DNA of 64,000 nt from Scleromitrula shiraiana (GCA_028455995.1 JABELC010000011.1:1116001-1180000); one strand, 5' to 3'. Positions 24,077 to 37,226 are shown, counted from the first letter of the stretch. Notes: generated from the sequence alone by a model not told the origin. A program made the numbers and translations.

Positions 24077-24932
24077 TTTGAAATCGAGTCTCTTCCAAGA
24101 GATAGTATAATAACGATGATATTAATGAAGTTGAATACACTCTTCAATATTGTAAGTTCTTTAACTTGTAGAAGAAGAGTGTGTGGTATATCACAGATAA
24201 TAGTCTAGAAGCGGGGTTTAAAGTGAAAGGACAGGACAAGAGGAACGGGAACAGGAACAGGAAGAGAATTAGAAGGGCGGGTTGAAATATATTTATATTA
24301 AAATTGATAATTTATAACAACTCTAACTATTAACCCTACGTAATGTTTTATCAGTGTACGACATTAAGTTCTCTTTTGATATCATTTATTAGTAGATATC
24401 AGCAATTTGATTGAGATTTCATTTGTAGACCTATGTAATTGCGTGATATGGATATAGATATTGCGTTTTTTTAGTTGATGTTGATTCATTTGAGCTCTGA
24501 CCGAAAACGCGGGGCAATTTTATGGCGGATAGATCTATATCTATATTTATATCTACTAGTAGTATATTTATATCTATATTTATATCTATATTTATATCTA
24601 TATCTATATCTATATCTATAAATGAAACGTTTTGAGAGATTATATACGTCTTTGGTTCAGGTACAGACAGTCTCAGTATGTTTTTCATGTTTCGGGTTTT
24701 CTAAATCCTGTTCACATGTTCACTAATAGGTGTAACTTATTATTTTAAACTAAAGAGGAACCGTTTAGAGGAGGTTGAAGGAAGATGCTCATAGTTAGAT
24801 GTCGGCAATTAGATTCTTTTTCATATGCTAATTAGATTAATATTTGCAGTATTCTAGATAACAAGTCGAACTTAATGTACTAGTATACCCCTTTCTAGAC
24901 AATCGTCTCAAAACCCCACAAAATCTTGCACC
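24077..24932. other. intergenic region with AT microsatellite
   Basis: 856 bp between the Zn2Cys6 gene 3' end and the dioxygenase start. It holds the promoter of the dioxygenase and a TATATC/TATATT microsatellite at about 24530-24620, whose translation gives only an Asp-Ile repeat. No other coding region. Confidence 0.5.
24530..24620. repeat. hexanucleotide microsatellite (TATATC / TATATT)
   Basis: Tandem ATCTAT and ATTTAT units with one break around a CTACTAGTAG palindrome. Confidence 0.8.
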
Positions 24933-27803
24933 TTAAAATGGTGCAAAAGTTATTGGGAACATCGATATATCGAATTCTGATTGTTGACCAGGTGGAAATA
25001 ATGCATCGAACGCGTCCTATGATTAAATCAATCTATGCACAGTCGAAATGAAGTAATATTGTATACTTACCCAATCGATATCTGCCATAATATCGTCATT
25101 ATGATCTTGTGTTGGTGTTATTGTTTGCTGCTCTGTTGTACTCTCTATACCACCAGTTGTCTCAGAGCTACTCCGAAGACCTGGAAGACTCCAAAATGGT
25201 TCATTATTGCTTGAGCCCTGAGCCAGAAGGGCATCCGATATTGACACTCTTCCGATAGATGACTGCGAATTCTCAGGCCTTTGTATAGTAGGTATGGCAA
25301 GGGAATCATCGTAATTGGGAGTTTGAATTAAGGGCAACTTTTGGCCGACTTGGTTCATAGCTATTGGCGCACGCATTCCTCTCATGCTTTGATAAATTGC
25401 CGTTTTCTGTTGTAACTCTGACAGGATCCTTCTTGCCTTTGTAAGTCGTGGTAGGTAAGGTTCACATTCGAAGACATAGTCAACACATGCCCATATTCGA
25501 TCTGCTTCTTTTCGGTAAGGATGGGCATAGATTTCGATGAGAAGAAGAAACGCCGTGTGGTATTGCTGGTAGGCCCCGCTATACCATTCGAAATGTCGAA
25601 TATCAGGAAGTGTTTCCAATGCTATAGCACACTCTAGACTTTGAACACCGGTCGTGATCATAATTTGTCGTAGGCGGTCTGGCATCGGATGCTGAGTGGA
25701 GTTATGATAACTGTGAAGTAACATCACATGCAGCCTAGCAATTAAAAGATTTTTTACGAGCCTGGCGCATCTTTGTATCGGTACTCGATCATCCAGGAAC
25801 TTGTCGTATTTGGTCATGTTCTGTCGAAATGTTTCAATCTTACTCAGAACAGCCGTAAGACTTATTTTTCGTTGCTGAACACGAGGCCTGTCTGTCCAAA
25901 TTGTCCTGTTCATTTCATTGATCTCAAATCTAATCAATGAAAACGTTGCATCTGTCCAGCGATTCGCGCTTTTTGGAGCACTGCCAGTATTATGCAAATC
26001 AATATCATCGACATTAAGTGGTAATTTCGTATCGAAATCATCGCGGCGAATGGTTGGTCGTGGACCTTGTGCTTCACATGTTCGAATATCAAGAAAACAT
26101 AACTGATGCCAGATAAGTCGACGTACATGAGTCTCCAATGGTGAAAGACCATAATTCTCTCCATCGCGGTGGAGTCCCATGCATTCGGCCATGCGTATTG
26201 CAGCTCCAACTAATACGGAATGAGCTCTAGAGACCTCAGCTCGACATAGGGGGATCTTTTTATTCTTATTAGTAGTTACACTAGAAAGGTTCCGTGATCT
26301 TGGCATACCATGTAAAGAACAAATGCTTGAAGTGTTTCGATTTTGGTTGTTCGAAGAAAGTTAGCTCTGGCTAAAGCGGTTTCAGTCCCGAGTTTGAAGT
26401 TATCAATTAGGCTCTCTTTCACTACTCCAAAGTCACGAATAACTATAGAGGGATCCATGCTGATAATTCCAGAAAACATTGTTGCAAATACAATAGCTTG
26501 CACGGAATTTGGTGGTTCTATGCTTAGTGAAACTTCATCCCAAAACGTGTCATACTCCTTTTCAAACGAAGGACGATGTAGAATTTGAGCTATTGGATGA
26601 ACAGCAAGAAAATATTGTTTTATGAGCCTGTCAGCCACAAGACGAGAGGGCAGGAAGTCTATCAAAGATGCTTGTTGCCCTGCTTGGCCAAAAAAGAACC
26701 CAGAGGTCGGGGCTACATAAGAAGGTCCAGGTTTAAGCCATTCCTGTGCAGATGGAAGTTCCGGGATCGTACTTAGAGGTGTCGGATCTTCTTCTGTTTT
26801 ACCTCCCATAAAGGGATCTTTAATTGCATATTGAAGCTATGAATCAAATGTCAGTGAATAGCCCTTGAGTTCAAAAGAGGACCAATTAATCAGATCTGCT
26901 ATTCATGAGAACGATAATAGCAGAAACATCTCACATTTCAGATGATAAAAATCATGCAGTTGCAACAGCCATTAAAGTAGCGAATCGTAAGAAACTTGCC
27001 ACTTGTAAAGAAAACCCCATTCCAGAAGATGGGAACTCATGAAGGACAAGCATACTTAAGTACACTAATACAAATACTTTAAAATAGAGGAGGGAGCTTA
27101 TAACGAAAGTTACCTCTTGACTAAGTTTAGGTCTGAAAAATCCACCTATCCGCTCGGTGATTCGCATCCGTCCCAACTGTATCCCCAGATCAAGTAAATC
27201 ATCATCATCCCCATCCACTTCGTAAGCCGCATCTAGTGAGGAAAGCGATGTTGGTTCAAGATCCTAAGTCGTTTGAGCTAGAGATCCAAAATGATTTAAA
27301 TATTTGACATTGATTAGCCATACCTTCTCATCATCAATTGGGGGCAAATTATCATCTGCATCATCAGGTAAAGCTCTACTTTGACTTGAACTAGACGCCT
27401 GAGTTGCTGATTTTGCTATATCACGTTCTAGTAAACGCTCTAAAGAGCCAACTTTCTCTTTGATTTCTGTAATTTTGAGCTGGCTGGCCTGATCAAGTGC
27501 TGGGGCAAGAAAAACACAGTCTCGAGTAGACTTGAGGCAGTTCGTACATGGGTGTGATTTGTTGCATTTTAGCTTTCGTCTGCGACATTCAAGGCACGAT
27601 GTGATCATGCGATTCCTTCGTCGGATTCGCGGTGCGGATGTATTAGATTGTGCTGTGGTCGGCAATGATGAGGAGCCAACCGAGCTTTGAGGAGAGGAGG
27701 CATTGATATGGGATGAGTATACTGTAGAATCAGAGGCAGGCTCTTGATTGGGTATATCAGACCGTCGATGAATGTTAGTGTTTGAGTCATTGAAGGAATC
27801 CAT
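24933..27803 (-). CDS. Zn(II)2Cys6 transcription factor with fungal_trans domain
   Basis: Nuclear DNA-binding regulator. Best model: exons 27324-27803, 27114-27263, 26309-26836, 25071-26255 and 24933-25016, all phase 0, about 808 residues. The binuclear zinc cluster is CLECRRRKLKC...CTNC...C with cysteines at 70, 73, 80, 86, 89 and 96. A short coiled coil follows (KITEIKEKVGSLERLLERD). The regulatory domain includes AVHPIAQILHRPSFEKEYDT, ANFLRTTKIETLQAFVLYM joined across the 26256-26308 intron to IPLCRAEVSRAHSVLVGAA, and AECMGLHRDGENYG. The C-terminal exon ends FPITFAPF. The region 26837-27113 may hold one more small exon (see findings). The neighbour downstream on the same strand is the dioxygenase, a possible target. 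Confidence 0.85.
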
Positions 27804-28474
27804 CTCGTGACTCGTGACTCGGAATTTAACCGTGATTCAAACCACTAAGAAATGAAGTTCTACTACCTTCCCTGTTGGAATATTCTGCCTGTTGGATCGC
27901 AGATAATTAGTGTATACCTATATGTTTGTTGTGAAGTTTGGAGATTTCTAGGATTTTTGCATATCTCATGAGGTTTGGATATGAAAGAGGCTCGAAGTGC
28001 ACTAACGGATTACGGCTGACTATTATAGTAATCCCTATAAGGAGACAAAGCACTAGAAGGTGTACTAATTCATGAACCATCACATTAATTTCAAAAAATC
28101 GAATATAAACAAACATTTTAATTGTCCAACATAAAACTAGACAATATGGTATTTTGAGTGTTGAATATCAAATAATGTAATAATGTTCGGCATTCTAATC
28201 ATATGGCATTAAATTAGATCATATGGTATTTTGATAGATGATTCTAATCAACGAGTGTTGCAGTATCGCTTGTAATAAGTTATCTATTAATCCATGAATA
28301 CAGACATACAAGTAATGTATACCTTTGTTCGTCAATTACCAATGGTCATCATTATAAACATCAGTGGATTCTCAAGCTACCAGTAAAGTCATTCATTTAT
28401 GGTGCGCCTTCCGTTGATTCGTCATCATTGTTGATACATTTAATAGCCCATCCCAGCCAGTTGAGCCCTCGTCC
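27804..28474. other. intergenic region
   Basis: 671 bp upstream of the Zn2Cys6 gene and downstream of the proteasome gene. A 14-bp direct repeat ATATGGTATTTTGA occurs at 28144 and 28221. No coding region. Confidence 0.45.
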
Positions 28475-29442
28475 TTACATATCAATATCCATCTTCTCCC
28501 CTAACGCGGATTCATCGCCCTTGAGCTCATGTACTGTGACATACTTGCTAATTTCCTCCCGGGTGATAATTTTCTCGTTCAAAACAGCTGTAGTTCCTCT
28601 CTTGAAAACATAACTCTTCTGTTTTTTGCTTCGCTCGTTTGGCTTAACATAGCCTCTCTTTAACGTTGTCTTGTCCTTTGTAATTACTGCAACATCTACA
28701 TTTGAACCCGACCCAAGATCGTTGAAGATACCAGCTTGAATAGCATTTGATGCCAGATCAATTGCTTCTTGCTCCGTCAACTTAGCCTTCCACTGGGTTT
28801 CAAATACTGACATCGCAGCAAGTGAACCACTTCCCATAGTGACGTAAGGTAATTTATCCGTACTACCGTGTGCGTGGACTGTGAAAAGACCAACCCCCGT
28901 TGGATCAACTCCTGCTACAACAAGATATGCACCAATGTGTCCTTGGTATCTGAACAGATGTTGTTTGAGCATGGTCATGCAAGTAACGACTCGAGGCTTA
29001 CGGCCAGTTGATAATGAGTGAAGCTCGAGTTGTGAGGAAATGAGGGCGGTTGTAAATTCGGTATCAGCGGCTGTACCTGCACCAGCACACCAGATCTGAG
29101 GGGCAATGTAATGAAGTTTCTCGCAGTTCTAACAATTATGAGCATTTTAATTTCGAAAATAGAATCTGAAACCTCGATCGTACCTTGTCTGCAACTATAG
29201 GTCCACTAGTTGCTCTTGTGTCTGCTGCAATCTGAAAGCTAATGTTAGTAAAGATAGATGAAATGGTAGCTCTATAATAGCTATTTCAGCCATATCCTTT
29301 GGGTAATTAAACTCACAACTACACCACCATCAAAAATGCATCCTACAATCGTAGTTCCGGTACTGGTTGCTTTTGGTAATGGCACGCCTCTAGCATGTAA
29401 TGCTGCATTACGGGTGTGATTAGAGAAGTCGAAGCCAGGCAT
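28475..29442 (-). CDS. PUP1: 20S proteasome subunit beta-2 (Pup1)
   Basis: Trypsin-like catalytic beta subunit of the 20S core. Exons 29317-29442, 29184-29231 and 28475-29128 join to 275 residues. The propeptide MPGFDFSNHTRNAALHARGV ends at Gly29; Thr30 (TGTTIVGCIFDGG) is the catalytic N-terminal threonine after processing. Exon 2 gives the conserved IAADTRATSGPIVADK, with the Asp and Lys of the active site. Exon 3 continues NCEKLHYIAPQIWCAGAGTA and VTMGSGSLAAMSVFE. The long C-terminal arm (ERSKKQKSYVFKRGTTAVLN) that clasps the neighbouring subunit is present. The ATG frames starting inside exon 3 are not the true start. Confidence 0.95.
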
Positions 29443-29967
29443 TTTGACAAACGAAGCTCAAGAGGCCTTTTGTCGTTGTGAATATCGTCGTTAAATGTTT
29501 TTTATTAACAGAAACGATTGGAAAAGAGCTAGAAAATTTATCGTAGTATTGAAATATAAATTCGCTGAGCTTTGAGGGAAATCGTTGTGCTTGTTTAAGG
29601 TTGCTGTCGCTGACGAGGTCGCTTTGGCGCCTGGAGCACCTGGAGCTCACCAGCTTTCGCGAATTGACACGTGATCAACGCGAGAACGAGAACCTCAGTT
29701 TTCGAACCGTTACTTTTTTTTAAGAATAGAAAGTTTGTACAATTTTCCTTGATCGCATATACCGCAGGATTTAAAAGTTCAAAGAGTTTTAGTCCTAATA
29801 TTTAAATCAACGACAAACCTTCACAGGCTTCTCGATTTTCCTCTCTAAAGCTCTATCTTTTATTCTTCACTCTACCGATTCCCTTCGTTCGCTATCCATA
29901 CCCTATGCGCCGGAACATCTAATGAATTGCCAGCCGGCTTAACAGCATTTAGTTTTATTGGAGCAAC
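29443..29967. promoter_or_regulatory. divergent promoter PUP1/NUP159
   Basis: 525 bp between two outward-facing start codons. A CACGTG E-box palindrome sits at 29668-29673. I looked for the yeast proteasome box GGTGGCAAA on both strands and did not find it. Confidence 0.45.
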
Positions 29968-32900
29968 ATGGCATTCTCTAGTTTTGGAAGTTCGGGAAGT
30001 GGTGCTTTCGGTGGTGGTGGGCAAACAAGCGGCAACGTACAAATGGGCCCAGGACTTGAGGATATAACAACACAGGTTCGTATAATCTCGACTTGTATCT
30101 CTTTGCTTTGTGTATCTAATATGTGGACAGGCACTTGGGTTTCGAGCTCTTGCTGGAGAGTCTAAAGTTCGATTGCTTCCATCATGGCCCTCCGATAATC
30201 TCCCCCCTCCAACGTCTTCGCTGATGGGTATTTCTTCACGTCGCGGACTGATTGCGGCTGCTGGTCCTGATGTTATAATTCTTGCGACCACGGAATCTGT
30301 CCATAAAGCATTTGAGATGGAGACTGGAGACAGCATTAAGCCTTTCGAGCCACAACTTAGAATACCTATGCCTATGAGAATCTCTCAGCTTGCTTTTTCT
30401 GCAGACGATTCTTATTTGGTCCTATCTGCCGAGTCGGGAGGTGGATTGGCTGTATACGAGGTCGATGCGTTACTAAACGGCTCTACCCAAACAGCCTTTG
30501 AGTTACCTACAAATGGCGAAGCCTTGAGAGCTCTTATTCCAAATCCAACGAGGGAGAAGGGCGAGCTCTTTGCGGTCGTGACTGTGGAGGGAAACCTTAT
30601 GATTGCCAATCTAAAAGACCGCACTTTTAAATCAGGCCCAAACGGACAAGTTCTTAAGAACGGAGTTAGCTGTGTATCATGGTCTACCAAGGGGAAACAA
30701 CTGGTCGCCGGGCTTGGTAATGGGAGCGCTTGTCAAATGACACCTGAAGGAGAAGTTAAAGCAGAGATTCCCAGAGTGCCGGGGTTAGATGCCAACAATC
30801 ATGGTGAGCGATCTAAGATGTGTTCTATTATAATAATTGCTAACAAATAATAGTATCATCGATAACATGGCTTGTAAATGATGTTTTCTTACTTGTGCAT
30901 ACTCCCTCAGATAATTCTACACGAGATTCTACTTTCCATCTAGCTACTAGACAACCACCTTCCAATTTTACGTTTCAGAAGCTGAGTGATCCCACTCCAC
31001 CCTACGGCCTTGATCGTTCGACACCTCATCATTTCATACTCCGTCTGAAAGAATTCCCTCCAAATTTACAGGATGTACTGATCGTTGGCTCAAGTGCATC
31101 CACTGATATTAACCTCTTTACTCGCTCGAATGTTCCTTTGACAACAGACAAACCAGCGGATAAGGTTACAGGAGTATTTACGATGACTGAAATGGCTGAT
31201 GATTCTAGAAGAGCTCAGCTTCCTGGATCATCAAACGGGGGTTTTGGAGATACGTCTCCAATCGGATTTTCTCTCGATCTGTCTAGCAAGATTAAAGTCT
31301 GGAAGCCTATCCCAGGAGACGATCAGATTGATGAATCGCCCCACCCAGTACCAGCCCTTATGGTACTTAACAACGAGGGTATTCTGGCTTCGTGGTGGAT
31401 CATCTATTCTGATTCTATACGTCAAGGAACGCCATATCGAGATCTCGTTGCTGTTGAAGGGATGGCACCTCCGCAGCAGGCTACAACAGCTGCACCAGCA
31501 TTTGGTAGCACCAGTGGTCCATCATTTGGTAACCAATCTTCTACGACATCTGCCTTTGGGGCGGCAATGGCAAAGCCTTTAACTAGCACAGGCGCCTTCG
31601 GCTCACCATCTACCATTGGACAGAAACAATCACCTTGGGGTAGCCAACCAGTTGCGACGCCTAGTTTTGGCGCACCTTCTATGACCCCTGCTGCAAATTC
31701 CGGTACCACCCAGCCAACATTTGGTGCCGCTACTAGCCTTCCAGCTTTCGGGCAAGCAGGTTTACCCGGACGCTCCTCTGTATGGGGTGCCCCAAGTACA
31801 GGCACAGCATTCGGCCAGTCAAGTGCACTTGGCAGCTCCAAACCTGTATTTGGGTCTAGTGCTTTGGGTTCTGGCAATCAATCGCAAGCTTCAGCCTTTA
31901 CCAGTTTCGCAAACAAAGGCGGTTTCGCTGCTGCTGCTGCTCCACCTTCAGGTGGAAGCATATTTGGCACTAAGCCCGCTACATCATCAGCTGCTGTAGG
32001 TAGTGTATTTGGCTCTAATATTACTCCTAGCACAGGCGGGGGGATATTTGGCTCCAATAATGCTACAAATGCGGGCAGTGGTGTATTTGGTAGTCAAAGT
32101 AGCACAAGTGCTTTTGGGGGCGGTGCCCAGACCACGCAGCCTTCAAGCACCTTTGGAGGAAATGCATTTACCCTTGGTACAACATTTAAGGCAGATACTT
32201 CCAAGGAAACCGAGCCTGACAATGCGAAAGCAACTTCAAGTACCTGGGGAGGATTCGGTACAGCTTTAAACGAGGCAGAAAAAGCACCTCAAGTTCAAGC
32301 ACCCATTTCCAAAGAAACAGACATGGACACTGGGGATGTCTCTATTCCAGAGGAACCCTCGAAGATACAATCAACGACTCCAAGTTCGACCCCAGCACCT
32401 TCGAAATCTTCATTTTTCACTACTGCTTCTCCTAGTAGCGGGCTTTTTGGATCTACTATCAGTAAACCAACTCAAGTATCCGATTCAGCGACGGTAGGTG
32501 GCCCGCCCAAATCAAATCCTTTCAGTCTGGGAACCACAAGCACAAAGACAGCCCCGAACTTCTTTGCAGCAGCAGCATTTCCTAAAGCAACTTCAACTCC
32601 AGTATCACCTCCAGTTACAATCAAACAAGAACCATCCGATAAAAAGACTATTGGCGTTAGCCAAAAAATACCAGAAGCACCCTTGCCCCCAGATTCAACA
32701 AGCAAGAGTAGCTATGCCATAGGCGAGACTTCAGCGTCTGGCAGCGAGAACGATGCACCATTACCGCCAGACTTTGCACACAAATCCAAACCTCTGGCAA
32801 GCATTGCCAATGATGCACCATTACCACCGGACTTTCCCCGAAAATCTAAACCATCGACCAGCGTTGGCGAGGATGCACCGTTACCTCCGGATTTCGCTTT

Positions 32901-34662
32901 GAAGCCTAAACCCACACAAACACACCCAGTCGAGACGATCAAACCCGAATCACCAATTGAGTCATTAGACGAGGAAGATATTCCTGGAGGACCTGATGAT
33001 GATGGTGATGACTCCGACTTTCTTACTGAGGATGAGGGAGATGTTCCAAGCAAAGAACCCAGTGATGAAGGAAGTGGGGAAGATCTTGGAAAACCTGATA
33101 GTCCTACATCTGACTTGAATGTGACTCCCGGTCTTACCCCCCAAAAGCAGAATGATAAAGTGGATACCAGCCCCTTTGCAAAAATACAAAAACCCGCTCC
33201 ATTCGGTCAATCTAGAGGTCTTTTTGGTGAGATTAGTGCTAGTGCACCTGTATTCCCTCCACCACAGGCCACCTTAAATACTCCTCGATCTCCTCGCTCG
33301 CCTAGCCCTGTACGATCGGCTGTTCCACCAAGAATGATGCGACCTGATTCATCAAGATCTGTGAGCGCTCCAAGTGTTGCATCAAAATTATTGGGCGCCC
33401 AGAAGCCACCTGTAAGACCAATTACACCATCACAAAGCACTTATACAGCAACAATTGAACAAGAAAAGGCTCAAGAGCAGCGTCGGTTTGAAGCTAGAGC
33501 AAGAAAAGAAGTGGAAGAGACAAGGACTCTTATTGATGACGAAGATGAAAGGTTACAAAGGTATCTTGCTGAAGATATCGAGCCAACCAGAACGCTAGAC
33601 GAGTTTGTTGCTCATTCAGATGTTCAACGCCCAGAATCGGTCGATAGTATTCCTGCCCAGGTGGAAATCTTGTACCGTGATATCAATTCTATGATTGATA
33701 CTCTGGGCCTCAACGCCAAGGCATTAAAGTCTTTCATTAAGGGTCATACGGAGCAATATAAAGAAGATAGATGCAAGGATGACCTCGAAGACAACGAAAG
33801 CTGGTGCTTGGATGAAATCGATGCACTATCCCATATCGTTGAGAAAGAACTAGGTCGTGAACTGGAAATGGGTCGAATTCAAGAGGCGGACAAAATTGAG
33901 ATATGCGAAGATCTCCAAAGAGAACTCGTCAAACTCCGACAAAAACATGAAGATGTCAAGAAGATCGTAACTTCATATGCTCACCCCGATCACATCGCCA
34001 CCGCTCGTGCTCAGCCTTTGAACGCCGAACAAGCAGCTCAACAAAGTGATCTCCGTCGCGATTACCTCAAATTTCAACAACTCCTCTCAGAGGCCGAAGA
34101 AGGTCTCACGGTTCTCAGAGCTAAAATCGCTTCCCAGAGTTCAAGTAATGGGAATTCGAAATCTGCTGCTCCTACCGTTGAAGCCATCATGCGCACTATT
34201 ACAAAAATGACCAGCATGGCCGAGAAACGTAGCGGTGACGTAGACGTTTTGGAAAACCAAATGAGGAAGTTACGTTTTGGCACTGCGAGTCGAGAGGGTA
34301 GTCCTGCGTTGAAAACTCCACAAAAAAATAATAGATTGAGTATGAGAGTTAACAATACACCTGGATCCTCAAGTACGAATCGCATGTTCTACACGCCTGA
34401 TAGTAATTTCAAAGGGTCGGTGTCGAGGAGGCTGGGAGGTGGTGGCTCCATGTTTGCAGTGAGTGGTGGGGCGGGTAGTGCGTCGTTTATGGCGAGTCCG
34501 AGCCCGAGAAAGAAGATTAGTGGGTGGACCGGGGAGGAAAAGAGAATTTTGTGTGAGAGGGGAAGGAGAAAGGTGGATATCAGGGAGAAGTTGAGGACGG
34601 CGGTGGTTAATGCTAAGGTTGGTGTCAAACCTTTGGGGGATGACGATGAGGGGTTTTATTGA
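29968..34662 (+). CDS. NUP159: nucleoporin Nup159/Nup214-type FG protein
   Basis: Cytoplasmic-face nuclear pore protein for mRNA export. Exons 29968-30075, 30131-30803 and 30854-34662 join to 1529 residues. N-terminal part (about 30-500): beta-propeller as in Nup159/Nup214 (ALGFRALAGESKVRLLPSWP, ISSRRGLIAAAGPDVIILAT), the docking site for the helicase Dbp5. Middle (about 500-850): many FG motifs of the types AFG, PSFG, IFG and VFG. Then four copies of APLPPD (about 875-940), an acidic stretch (EDIPGGPDDDGDDSDFLTED) and a long C-terminal coiled coil (from about residue 1120) for the Nup82 complex. Just after the APLPPD repeats is KPTQT (K946), the form of a dynein light chain (LC8/Dyn2) site as found in yeast Nup159. 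Divergent from PUP1. Confidence 0.9.
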
Positions 34663-35797
34663 TATGATTGCTGGGTTGGATTGGCATGATGTGTGAGGGG
34701 ATGGGAAAGGAGAAAAGGGAAAATTAGATGTCTATATCATATGTATGAATGAAGGAATGAATGAATCGATCGATTAATCGAGTAAAAAATTGGACAAAGG
34801 CGTCAAGATGGATGGTTTTGTTGCTGGGCATGATGGATTGATTGGTTAATTGAGTATAACATAAAATAGACATGATTAGTTGAGGAGATCATTAATAGGA
34901 GACATTCCCTTTAGTTCAGTTCATTTTGTTTACTTTACTTCGCATTTTTTTCACCTCAGTTTAGTTGTAGTAAATCTTGTAGAAATGTCATACACCATAT
35001 GCCATATACTATGATATTCATGTCCACATCCAGATTAAGATCCATATGCATGCATGCATATCATACCATAACATACTACTAACTATACGCCCCAACCTCC
35101 CTCTATCTATCTTAGTGCCAACACAATATAACACAACGCCAGCAAGCAACCAATCTAAAAATCAAACCAAAGCAAATCAATCTAGAGAACCTATCAACTA
35201 ACCCAACGAGGTTAACCTGAGAATCTATCCATCTGTCTATTCCGCCCACTCGATGTTATATCGTTCGAATAAACAGGAGGAAAAGATGAGAAATCAGTTT
35301 CGCTTGCTGGCTTGACAGATACATTGATATAGGTTAATCTTTTAATCCAATATTTATTTGTTTATTTATTTCCTTCTTTCGCTATTTTTCATTTCCATCC
35401 ATCGATCCATCCGTCGATTCGCCGCCTTTCTCTTTGAGTACAAACTCCATGCTACCCGCACCCCCACTCCTATCAGCTTTATTCTTCATTCATGCATGCA
35501 TCCATATATCCATCCTTCCTTCCATCCATCCATCCATCCATCCATCCATCCGTCTGGATTTAGTGCATCATGTCATATTCATGTTACACGTAAAGGTCAT
35601 GAGAAGGAAAATCATTCAATCAATCATATATCCATAAGTATGGAGATTCAATGAAAAATCATCTGAATGAAAGAAACGTTTCGATAATGCTGAATGAAAA
35701 TAATGAAAAGATCCCTCTGGAGTCTCTGGAGGAGAAAAAAAATAAGAATGAAGATCAAAACCCCCCAGACCAGGCCGAACGCCAATACTACTATAAA
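34663..35797. other. intergenic region between convergent genes
   Basis: 1.1 kb downstream of both NUP159 and the DnaJ gene. Contains an ATCC microsatellite (about 35517-35552) and other short AATG/ATCG-type runs. Open frames through it translate simple repeats. No gene supported. Confidence 0.5.
35517..35552. repeat. ATCC tetranucleotide microsatellite
   Basis: Eight or so tandem ATCC units preceded by TTCC units. Confidence 0.85.
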
Positions 35798-37226
35798 TTA
35801 TTGAGAAGCACATTGGACACGTTCACCTCCTTGACCTTCCTCATCATCTTCATCCATTGCACCAGCACCTTGAGCCCTTGCTTGCTGGCTAGCATCAACA
35901 TCCTCGAGGTCAACCACTTCGGTCATTGTCTCGGCTGGTGGTGCGGTTGTTGGTTCTGAACTTGGGAGAATGGCCTTTAGGCTCTCGAATGCTCCAGGAT
36001 CGACAGTCCAGTTCTTTTCTGGGAATTTCACATCGAATTGGACGTAAAGGTTTCCGAAATCGTGATGACGGTATGAAGGCATACCTTGGCCTCGGATCAA
36101 TTTAACACTACCTGTAGAAGTTGTTAGCAAGATTTATAAGAGCATAGCGGAAAAGAAAAGTTCTTACCTGGGCTAATGACCTCTCCTGGAAGAATCTCAA
36201 CACTGAGCCATCGGTCATCCAAATGTTCGATAAATATGGTTCCACCGGCAAGGGCCATAACTAGGTCGATATCGGCATGGTAGAACAAATCGTCGTCTTT
36301 TCGTTGGAACCTGGCGTGTGGCTTCTGTTCGATCTCGAAAACGACATCACCGGGTTGAACTCCTGGTGTTTGATCACCCTCGCCTCTGAAATCGATCTTG
36401 TGTCCACTGCGAACACCTCTGTCGACATGTACGTGGAGAACCTTTCTCTCAACGGTTGTCTTTTTACCATTACAGCCCTTGCACTTATCCTTCTCCCGGA
36501 TAATTTCTCCCTCTCCATTACAATCTGGGCAGACTGTTTGGAATCGTTGAATCATTGGACCCATTTGGCGCATCATAGTCTTCATACCATGACCATCACA
36601 GCCAGCACATTTCTTGACTGCGCCTTCCTTTCCACCTCGTCCATCACACTTTGGGCAGATAACGGATTTCTGGAGGGCGAGTTTTGATACCTTTCCACGG
36701 TAGATATCCTCGAGTGAAACCTTGTGAACGTGGTGAATGGTGCGAGCCTTGGGTGGACCACGTTGTTGCATTCCACCACCAAACATACCACCAAATCCAC
36801 CACCACCGAATGCAGACCCCCCATTAAAGAATTGGGAGAATAAATCTTCGGCGTTCATGCCACCTGCTCCTCCACCACCTTCCAAACCTTCTTCACCATA
36901 TTGATCGTAAATTTGACGCTTTTGGGGGTCGGAGAGAATCTCATATGCATGCGAAATTTGCTTGAATTTTTCCTCGGCATCTGGGTTATGCTGGTTCTTA
37001 TCTATTGATTGTTAGGTGTCATGAAATATTGAGGGAAAGAGTATAGTTAAAAGGCTAACCTGGGTGATATTTTAAAGCGCCTACTTTATACGCTTTCTTG
37101 AGCTCTGCTTCTGTGGCAGTTGGTGCAACCTATATGATTGATCAGTATAAATGAAAGTTGCCTCGTTTTCCAAGGTTGGTGAAATCTTACACCTAACAGA
37201 TCGTAGAATTTGGTATCCTTTGCCAT
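35798..37226 (-). CDS. YDJ1: type I DnaJ/Hsp40 co-chaperone (Ydj1/Mas5)
   Basis: Cytosolic Hsp40 that activates Hsp70 and helps import into mitochondria and ER. Exons 37191-37226, 37060-37129, 36168-37001 and 35798-36111 join to 417 residues. J domain: MAKDTKFYDLLGVAPTATEA with the HPD motif at ALKYHPDKNQHNPDAEEKF (HPD split by the 37002-37059 intron). A Gly/Phe-rich linker follows (GGSAFGGGGFGGMFGGG). Four zinc-finger motifs: CPKCDGRG, CAGCDGHG, CPDCNGEG and CKGCNGKK. The C-terminal client-binding domains follow. The protein ends VQCASQ, a CaaX farnesylation box as in yeast Ydj1. Every family hallmark is intact. Confidence 0.96.

Noticed and set aside
31422..31877. Minus-strand frame of 151 codons opposite NUP159
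   Set aside because: Shadow of the FG-repeat codons; the plus strand carries clear nucleoporin motifs.
35358..35654. 98-codon frame downstream of NUP159
   Set aside because: Runs through the ATCC microsatellite and encodes a His-Pro-Ser repeat; nothing gene-like.
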